Below, one piece after another: positions 55,676 through 64,000 of a stretch of 64,000 bases of DNA (position 1 is its first letter; the number at the start of each line of letters is the position of its first letter). The position numbers and the translations under genes are program-made. Below the pieces are notes generated by a model. The model was not told where the DNA came from, searched no databases, and worked only from the letters and a program-made list of their open reading frames with translations. The DNA is from Uranotaenia lowii (lineage: Eukaryota; Arthropoda; Insecta; Diptera; Culicidae). Location: NCBI RefSeq assembly GCF_029784155.1, contig NC_073692.1, positions 335,290,131-335,354,130 of the forward strand. Reading direction: 5' to 3'.

Positions 55676-57640
55676 ATGGCTGATGTTTAACACCTAACGT
55701 CTGATGTTTATGACTGGAGTCTGATGATTGATGTCTGATGTCTGATTTCTGATATCTGATGTCTTATGTCTGATGTCTGATGTCTGATGTCTGATGTCTG
55801 ATGTCTGATGTCTGATGTCTGATGTCTGATGTCTGATGTCTGATGTCTGATGTCTGATGTCTGATGTCTGATGTCTGATGTCTGATGTCTGATGTCTGAT
55901 GTCTGATGTCTGATGTCTGATGTCTGATGTCTGATGTCTGATGTCTGATGTCTGATGTCTGATGTCTGATAATTGAAGTCTGTTGTCAGATGTTTGACGT
56001 ATGATGTCTGATGTCTGATGTCTGATGTCTGATGTTTGATGTCTGATGTCTGATGTCTGATATCTGTTGTCTGATGTTTGCTGTCTGATGTTTGATGTCT
56101 GATGTCTGATGTTTGATGTCTGATGTCTGATGTCTGATGTCTGATGTCTGATGTCTGATGTTTGATGTCTGATGTCTGATGTCTGATGTCTGTTGTCTGA
56201 TGTCTGATGTCTGATGTCTGATGTCTGATGTCTGATGTCTGATGTCTGATGTCTTATGTCTGATGTCTGATGTCTGATGTCTGATGTCTGATATCTGATG
56301 TCTGATGTCTGATGTCTTATGTCTGATGTCTGATGTCTGATATCTGATGTCTGATGTCTGATGTCTGATGTCTGTTGTCTGATGTTTGCTGTCTGATGTC
56401 TGATGTCTGATGTCTGATGTTTGATGTCTGATGTCTGATGTCTGATGTCTGATGTTTGATGTCTGATGTCTGATGTCTGATGACTGATGTCAGATGTCAG
56501 ATGTCTGATGTCTGATGTCTGATGTCTGATGTCTGATGTCTGATGTCTGATGTCTGATGTCTGATGTTTGATGTTTGATGTCTGTTGTCAGATGTCTGAT
56601 GTCTGATGTCTGATGTCTGATAACTGATGTCTGATGTCTGATGTCTGATGTCTGATGTCTGATGTCTGATATCTGATGTCTGATGTCTGATGTCTGATGT
56701 CTGATGTCTGATGTCTGATGTCTGATGTGTGATGTCTGATGTCTGATGTCTGATATCTGATGTCTGATGTCTGATGTCTGATGTTTGATGTCTGATGCTT
56801 GATGTCTGATGTCTGATGTCTGATGTCTGATGTCTGATGTCTGATGTCTGATATTTGATGTCTGTTGTCAGATGTTTGACGTTTGATGTCTGATGTTTGC
56901 TGTCTGATGTCTGATGTCTGATGTCTGATGTCTGATGTCTGATGTCTGATGTCTGATGTCTGATGCCTGATGTCTGATGTTTGATGTTTGATGTCTGTTG
57001 TCAGATGTCTGATGTCTGATGTCTGATGTCTGATAACTGATGTCTGATGTCTGATGTCTGATATCTGATGTCTGATGTCTGATGTCTGATGTCTGATGTC
57101 TGATGTCTGATGTCTGATGTCTGATGTCTGATGTCTGATGTCTGATGTCTGATATCTGATGTCTGATGTCTGATGTCTGATGTTTGATGTCTGATGCTTG
57201 ATGTCTGATGTCTGATGTCTGATGTCTGATGTCTGATGTCTGATATTTGATGTCTGTTGTCAGATGTTTGACGTTTGATGTCTGATGTTTGCTGTCTGAT
57301 GTCTGATGTCTGATGTCTGATGTCTGATGTCTGATGTCTGATGTCTGATGTCTGATGTCTGATGTCTGATGTCTGATGTCTGATGTCTGATGTCTGATGT
57401 CTGATGTCTGATGTCTTATGTCTGATGTCTGATGTCTGATGTCTGATGTCTGATGCCTGATATCTGATGTCTGATGTCTGATGCCTGATGCCTGATGTCT
57501 GATGTCTGATGTCTGATGTCTGATGTCTGATGTCTGGTTTCTGATGTCTGATCTGATATCGCTGATGTTTGAAGCCTGATATCTGCTGCCTAGTATCTGA
57601 TGTTCAATGATTTGTGATATCTGATTTTAAGTTTCTGATG
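55676..57640 (+). repeat. 7-bp tandem array, unit GATGTCT, with higher-order repeats
   Basis: About 260 copies of the heptamer; both borders are degenerate. Variant heptamers (GTTGTCA, GATGTTT, GACGTTT, GCTGTCT, GATAACT) occur in fixed order more than once: a block starting TCTGTTGTCA at 56581 recurs at 56994 (413 bp, 59 units) and another at 56861 recurs at 57253 (392 bp, 56 units). Thus a segment of roughly 400 bp was duplicated after the variants arose. Confidence 0.97.
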
Positions 57641-60600
57641 GCTGATGTTTGATGCCTGATGATTTGTGGTTTATGTCTGATGACTGTTGTTCATTATCTG
57701 TTTTATGATGTCAGTTAAGAAGCCTCAAGTTTTCTGACTGATTTCTCATGCTTATGTCTCAAGTTTAATCTCTGAAAACTATATTTTAAAATTCTTTCAA
57801 TATCAAAAATCTTGAACTTAGTCATTTTTAAATAAGATTCTATCTCTCTCCTACTGTTGCTCCAATGTCTAAATAAAATTAGCTGTCAAACTCATATTTT
57901 CCGGAAAAATGTGCAAAAAAATAGAAATTCTGTCGCTTCTGCCGCTACAAAACTGCTCTCGAAAGTAACTTTGCCTACTTATGAAAAGCTTTCAAAAAGT
58001 TTCGGCTCTTCTGCCTTGCTGCTTCACTCTTAGAGATATCGAAATAGATAGAAGGTAAAACGAAAATAAAAAAAGTACACACCCATAGAGAGAGACCCCC
58101 AATTTATGGTACTAAAACACGAACGACAACTTAATATCGTAAAGCGTTCGAAGAAACGAACAAAAATATCATCAAACTCGCCCCGCTACTGCTCTGCCTT
58201 TCCAAAACTTTTGAATTCCAGCGTGGATTTTGCGCTCTTTTCTCGGTTGATAATCGAATTTAAATCATAACAACATCAAGTGACTACTTTTAGAAACATT
58301 TAATGCTTACGTTGAATAGTTGCTTCTGAATTGAGCATTCTTTCCATAGATGAAAAGTTTTAGGGAAACAAAAAAGTTACCACCAACAACTCCATTTGTT
58401 CTGTTTGATCTCCTCGAAATGCAAACCAACTAGCAAAATCCACGCTGGAACGATTTGATGTCGGAGTTTGGAAGTGAAATGCAACATTTTGACCGGTCAG
58501 AGAAGAGAAAAAATGTTATAGTTCAGTCCTTCCGAACGCGTCAAATGAGAACAAAAAAACTCGATGAAAAGACACTCATAAAATCATCGTACGAGGGGTC
58601 TCTCAGTAGTTGTTTCAAAATTTATTTCTTATTTTAACTAAGTAGTATTAATGATTATTTAGGTAGAATGGTTATAAATTTTTCTTTCTTTAGCAGTAAT
58701 AATTTATTTTTTAAATTTCTCTAAACATACTCAGCACTTGGATGTCATTATTTATAGCTCTTCTAAAATTAAACACTAACTAGATACAATATAAATTTCT
58801 CCACTTGTGCCACCAAATCGAATGTTTAAAACCAATAATAGTATCGTTATTTCGTAAATCTCGATTGTTTTAGTGTTTCAAACATACAACCGATACACAC
58901 CGAAACGATCTCATCTTCTGCTACCGTTCACTTAAAAAAAAGAATTATTTAAGGAAGTTAGCTACGAAATATGTTTCAAGAATCTAGTCCGATAAAATTT
59001 AGTTAAATCTCTTCCCTTAATATTAGTTTAAAAATGTTTGAATTTAAGTTTTCTTTGGAAATAAGTTTATATTATTGTACCTGTGTGAGTATACATTGAA
59101 AAAGTAATATTTTAAACTTCAACAAAGAATCGTTTTAACTTAAGTGGTTAAGTGCTCTAAGTGTAAAAGTAGTTTGCCTTTAGTAATCTTTATATTTTAA
59201 CTGAACAACGTATTCTAAATGATTGCATTCACTATTAAGTAACAGTTTGATTTGTTTTTTAACTCTAGGCACTTTTTTAAGTAAGGCTTGTTCATGATGT
59301 ATATAAAATGAGAAAGAGTCGGAAGAAATTTTAAGATGTAAATATACAAGTGTAGCATTTTTTTTACTAGCATTGTAGGTTTTATTGTTTACAGCAATTT
59401 AAAAGAAATTAGCAAATTGAAATCATCATAACAAATTATATCCATCGGAAATGAGAAGTGTTGTAAATTTTAGTCAAGTTTTATGTTCCATCTTTAAGTT
59501 CTTTACGGATGATACGAAAGCTGAAATATAAGTGTGAATTTAAATTTTATTGTTTTATTTTTTGTTTCATTTCTGATCAAATCCCCTTAGTTTTTTCAGC
59601 ATTAGTCAATGATGTACTCTGAGAAATGTTTCAAAAATTTAAAATTAACTACTTGCCACAGTCGCTATTTCAGATTTGTGTTCCACTTACAGCGACTATT
59701 CTCAAATTGTCAAGAAAATTCTAATAATTCGTATTATTTTTTCACAGGATCTGCAGTTTATACTGGATTATCGAAATTTTAACCTATTAATCTACTATAT
59801 TCTTTTTCATTAAAATATTTCGATACCAACATTCAACTTTCAAAAAATATGTTTTATCCAAGGGGAAAACATATTGCACCATAAGTGCAGTAGATTTTAA
59901 GCATTAAGAGTTTATAAGTTGACAAAATCAACTAAGCTGAAGTTTAACAAAAACCCATTTGACTGTTTAAGAAGTGTACAACATCATCATAAAATTGTAA
60001 GAAAATTTTTTTTATAATTATTAATTTATTTCAATCATTATTTCAAATTTTATATCAATTTCAATCTGTTTTCTAAATCATAAATTCGGTTTCGAAGCTT
60101 GCTCCAGAGAGTTTTTAAAATCTGATCAAAAACTTTGAATATACTATTTTATATTTTGATAAGAAAAATCATAACTATCGGTCAACATTTAATTTCTGAG
60201 AATTCTGAGAAATAACAAAACAGGCTCTTTCATTATTATAGTCTGATGATGAATTTCTATCTGGATTCCTCGAAAAATCTGTCATTCTCTAAATGTTTAA
60301 CAAAAATTGAAAACTCTGTTTTGTTTTGATATCGTTTTTTGTTTTTCACTAGGATTCTAATTTAAATTTTTATTTTAAAATAATGTTCAAACCTTTGTTA
60401 ACCTGATTCAATTTAATAAATATATATACGATTGTGTGGATTTTAAAAATATGAAGCTTCAAAACAATGATATTTTCGGTAAGTCCTTGATACATTTTTC
60501 ATTATAATATATGTTATTCTGAACTGAAAATTTGCTTCAAAATAATGTCTAAGCAGTCTAGTTTTAATATTTGAAATAAATATTTTCAAAACGAAGATTT

Positions 60601-61000
60601 CGAAAAAATAAATCAATTTAAAAGTAAATGTGAGATTTGGTAAAACATTAACCATGATTAGTTGTTTGGAAAATGGTAATAATTTTGCTCACCTTAATTA
60701 ACATTTCTTTTCTTCATTTTCAACTGAAGAGTTGATTGAAAAACTCCGCTGAAGTATTTTAAATCTGAAAATAATTAATCTCGTGATTGGAAATGTAAAT
60801 TTTTGCTAAAAAAATTTTAAAGTTTTATGATTTGAAAACATCAAAAATTTAGAATTGAAAAACAGAGACAAACAGATGGAAAATATGTCTAATTTTTTTT
60901 AAAGTTAAGTTAAGTTAAGATCAAGTAATTTCCCGATACTGCGGTGAAAATTTTACTAGGAAAAAAATCTCCAAGGGGAGGTGTAAAGCTCCTAAACTCT
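57641..61000. other. AT-rich non-coding DNA
   Basis: No gene supported. TTCCAGCGTGGATTTTGC at 58216-58233 is exactly inverted at 58433-58450, delimiting a 235-bp segment. The 58000-58600 stretch is less AT-rich than its surroundings. The short open frame at 58455-58637 has no recognisable domain. Confidence 0.45.
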
Positions 61001-61009
61001 AGCATTTGA

Positions 61010-61420
61010 TTTAAAAATTGTCGATCAAAAATCCAGGCAATGTCCAATCAATATTTATCAAAACCCAGGAATTAATCAACAAAAATTTAAAAAAAAGTTG
61101 AACAAAATTTTTTTTTATTAAAACTTCTCAGAAATTCTAAAATTGAAGTTTAGGCTTCCAAAAAAAAAACCTTCCGTGATTATTTTCATAAAACTTGCTG
61201 GAAAAATTTCGTTTTGGACGAATTTAGAAAAAAAAGAAACCCAAAAAATTTGTTTGATTTTTTTGTTTGATTTGATAGATAAGGTCAATAAATCCTAGCA
61301 AAATCCGGTCTTTTTTCAATAAAATCCAGGCAACTGAATTGGACCGGACTGTTCCCGAATTCTGTATTAAATACCCAGGCTAACCCAGATAAAACCGGGC
61401 AAACTTGCATCCTTAGTTTT
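61010..61420 (+). repeat. Dispersed repeat family Y, copy 2
   Basis: Same ordered phrases as 27360-27790: AAATTGTCGATCAAAAATCCAG, TCAAAACCCAGGAATTAATC, a TTTTTTCAATAAAATCCAGG block, GGACCGGAC and GATAAAACCGGGCAA. Moderately diverged. Confidence 0.65.
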
Positions 61421-62137
61421 GAGTCAGTTGTTCTTGTTTATGTTATACTAATGTATAGGAACTTATTAAACCAAATTCTAGATCCACTAAGAAATTATGA
61501 AATTATTATGGTTCCCATAAAATCAGGATGGGTTTGTAAAAAATTAAAGTAAATAGAAGAAATATTTGGCCTATTTGAAATTTTAAGACTCCGCTTGAAC
61601 TATGGTGTTTTAAACAGTATTTATTGAAATATGAAAATATACCTTTGAGCGTTAATTTTCATTTTACACTTTCATATAAAATAAGGTTGAAAGATTTTTA
61701 GCACGTTTCCGGGTCAGACAAAACCGGGTTATTTTATCTTAAAACCTGCCAAACCCGAGCATTAAATTTCTAAATTGTCGTCTGAAAATGTAGGCAAAAT
61801 CCAGGAAAATTTCCTCAAAACATAGGATAAGCTCAACTGAAATCCATAAAAAAAAAACTTTGAAAACAAATTTTTCTTCAAAACTCGTCAGCAGATTTTA
61901 AATCGTTTTTTAGGGTTCCATATAAACCTGTCATGATTATTATTATTACTATTACTACTAAATTCAGAAACAAATTTTGTGCAGATTTCATGATATTTGA
62001 ATAACAATAATTTTTCCTTTTTTTCCCAATTCACCCCATTTTACGGTACCAAAAGAATCCCTGAATTTTATTACTAGACAAAGCAAAAAAAAATAATGTG
62101 CCACGTTTTCAAGTGTGTTAAAGTCAGAAGAAAACTA
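61421..62137 (+). repeat. Spacer plus partial repeat family Y, copy 3
   Basis: About 61695-61950 again carries AGCACGTTTCCGGGTCAGACAAA, AACCCGAGCATTAAAT, AAATTGTCGTCTGAAAATG and a CAAAACATAGGATAAGCTCAAC block, corresponding to the first half of copy 1. The rest is AT-rich DNA without features. Confidence 0.55.
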
Positions 62138-63076
62138 TAGAGGAGAATGAGGATACTTGATCCCTAAGGATACTTGATTCCTTCGCTTTATCTCGAAACA
62201 GGAATTTCTAACAAATATCAAATGTACTAAAAAAATTTGCCAAATATAACAATTCAAAAATACTGTTATCTCAACAAATTTTAAAAATTTTATTTTTTAG
62301 TTTATGAACTTTGTTTGTAAATTTAACAAAATGTGATTTGAAGATCTTTGTCATCACTTTAAAAATTTTCTCACATGAAAAAATAAAATTAAATATATAT
62401 TCCCAATCGTCAATTGTTGGAGTGTAATATGAACTTCATAATGCCATATTTTCAAAGCAATAGTAAACTTTCAATTTTTTTAAGAAGAAGTTTTCCAAAA
62501 TGTGTGTTATGGGTTTAATTGATCCCTGGAACTCAAAAAGATATATTTTTGTTCTGAATGGATCGTGATCATTGGTTTCATGAAATTACTAATATCTTTT
62601 CAATAACTAATGTTAATCGAGTAATTTTCTGGTAAAAAAGACTTAAAATACTGGTTTGTTTTAAAATTAGAAAGTTGAGTATGCTAGAGTATGCAATGAG
62701 TTTAGGTTAGTAGACAAACTTTAAGAATTCTCTGTGTCTGATACTCACAAACTGATAAATGAGAACTAATATCACAAAAAATAGTCAATGGACTTTTTAT
62801 CTTCGGATTTTACTAGATTTTTGCCTAGTGTCAGGGCATCCCGAATTAAGGATCAAGTCTCCTGTAACTTAAAAAGTATCACAATTTTTTAGTCTCACGA
62901 AAATGTTTCTAGTTCTTCTACGAGTTCATGTATCGTTCCAACTTTTGCAACACATAAATTTGAAGTTACACGCTATCAGAATGTGCAAAAGACGGCGAGT
63001 CGCTAAATTTTCCCAAAAAGATATAATTCATTAATTCAAACTAGAAAAGGGGATCAAGTATCCCCATTCTCCCCTA
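62138..63076. mobile_element. 935-bp TA-flanked MITE
   Basis: GAGGAGAATGAGGATACTTG starts at 62140 and its near-inverse (CAAGTATCCCCATTCTCCCC) ends at 63074; TA flanks both sides (62138-62139, 63075-63076). Internal related phrases (GGATACTTGATTCC, AATTGATCCCTGG, GGATCAAGTCTCC) recur. TA duplication suggests a Tc1/mariner-type non-autonomous element. No transposase. Confidence 0.7.
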
Positions 63077-63229
63077 CTGTTGCATTTAAAACTTGATATA
63101 GAGCATAAGTTGGTATTTAGTTTTAAAATATATTTTCACTTTTTTCACGCCTAAATTTGACAACACAGCATACAAAACAAATATTAAATTTTGGTTTTCT
63201 ATTACTTCTATGTTGTTGAAATTTCACGT
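63077..63229. other. Short AT-rich spacer
   Basis: Between two MITEs; nothing seen. Confidence 0.5.
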
Positions 63230-63629
63230 ACCGTAATCAAGGTTGCCGAAATCACAGAAAAATCTGTATTATCACAGAATTTTGAGCAAAATTTCGTCAC
63301 AGAATCTGTGTAACAGATCACAGAATTTTTAAAATTTTCACAGAATTCTCAGAATTTCTAAATTTTGTACAGATTTCCAAAATTGTAATTATTTTTTATC
63401 ATTTACGACATTTTATTTCTCACTATAATTTATGAAAGTATGAAAACAAGGTAATATAAATTGATATTTTTTCAGTTAAAACTGTAGGAAATTTCCATTT
63501 TGTTAATGTTTGACATGATTTCCCTATGAACTTCATAAAAGAGAGTCACAGAATTTTAAGTTTAAATTTAGAATTCGAGAATTTATTTTGTCAAAAACAC
63601 AGAATTTTTTCGGCAACCTTGACCGTAAT
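63230..63629. mobile_element. hAT-type MITE with 8-bp target duplication
   Basis: A 384-bp element (63238-63621) begins CAAGGTTGCCGAAA and ends TTTCGGCAACCTTG; ACCGTAAT flanks both sides (63230-63237 and 63622-63629). The interior repeats CACAGAATTTT-type words many times in both subterminal regions, as hAT elements often do for transposase binding. No coding content. It inserted into repeat family X (copy 2). Confidence 0.85.
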
Positions 63630-63915
63630 CCGGGGAAATATTCATAACTTTTTTTTCGATTATTTTTTCTGTTGAGTGGAATGTGGCATGTTTTTTATTT
63701 TTAAAATCAGTACTGGACTCCTATAAACGTAAAACATGGATGCAGAAATTTATAAGACCTCTTTAAATATGATTTAAAAATCGTTTTCCTCTCTGTTCAG
63801 AATTTGATGCTTTGGAGTGACATTGATTAGTCTCTATTCTGACGGTTTTAACAAGTTTTCTCGATCATAAAGGATACAACACACCTTCATAATATTTCCA
63901 TATGCTAGTTAATAA
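63630..63915 (-). repeat. Dispersed repeat family X, copy 2
   Basis: Reverse complement matches 16850-17125 and, across the hAT-type insertion there, 17536-17556. Shared landmarks are listed under copy 1. Its other side is cut by the hAT-type MITE at 63238-63621. Confidence 0.7.
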
Positions 63916-64000
63916 ATTTAACCTTGATTTTTATCGTTCTATTTTAAAAATTTATAAACAGGGTGCCAAAAAAGTCCTGTCACACTTTTTTTTTTGGGGT
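63916..64000. other. Window end, possibly the edge of another element
   Basis: The last 45 bases include CAGGGTGCCAAAAAAGTCCTG followed by a T run, in the style of a transposon terminus, but its partner is outside the window. Confidence 0.3.

Noticed and set aside
55676..57640. Possible CRISPR-like array
   Set aside because: Unit is 7 bp with no unique spacers; it is a simple tandem array in a eukaryotic genome.

Overview
The window looks like AT-rich, transposon-loaded nuclear DNA of a dipteran, most probably a mosquito (Culicidae). The reasons are the mix of element types recognised by eye (Jockey, RTE and R1-clade LINEs, a BEL/Pao relic, a mosquito-type Tc1/mariner transposase relic, tRNA-derived SINEs, many TA- and 8-bp-duplicating MITEs) and the only host gene visible, whose exons match the 3' end of alpha-catulin. 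The species assignment is an inference. No bacterial gene, CRISPR array or viral gene was seen.

Host gene: three phase-0-compatible pieces on the + strand form the 3' end of an alpha-catulin gene (alpha-Catr/CTNNAL1): exon A 19489-19849 (vinculin/alpha-catenin-type helical domain), exon B 29091-29207 and terminal exon C 53399-53524. Introns of 9.2 kb and 24.2 kb separate them. Exon B also stays open past its splice donor to a stop at 29300, followed by a UTR-like stretch with an AATAAA at 29894, so two alternative C-termini are possible. Upstream exons are not visible and probably lie left of the window.

Layout: 1-1825 AT-rich DNA; 1837-6345 a full-length, apparently intact Jockey-clade LINE on the - strand with a 13-bp target duplication, poly(A) tail and two overlapping ORFs; 6359-19488 non-coding DNA with a 1.8-kb near-perfect palindrome (9968-11786), a 37-bp-stem hairpin (12757-12841), a 766-bp MITE and a hAT-type MITE with an 8-bp duplication (17134-17535). 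The first intron holds a diverged ~160-bp satellite that reverses orientation near 22430, a MITE and two SINE-like sequences. The second intron holds nested decayed elements (mariner-type transposase 30330-30860, RTE LINE 31000-34480, R1 LINE 35240-36330, a 5'-truncated LINE 36896-37720, BEL/Pao pol 41010-42180), small MITEs, four evenly spaced TGACGTCA sites (46084-46144), and 3.3 kb of related 9-bp arrays (46797-50030) whose last block is inverted, followed by a 1.2-kb TA-flanked foldback element.

Downstream of the gene are a 0.7-kb imperfect inverted repeat, a 1.9-kb GATGTCT heptamer array with higher-order structure (55676-57640), a TA-flanked 935-bp MITE and a second hAT-type MITE (63238-63621). 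The two hAT-type MITEs sit about 15 bp apart in two copies of the same dispersed repeat. The most interesting non-standard signals are the long dsRNA-forming structures (palindrome, inverted arrays, foldback), the CRE cluster and the dual catulin C-terminus.
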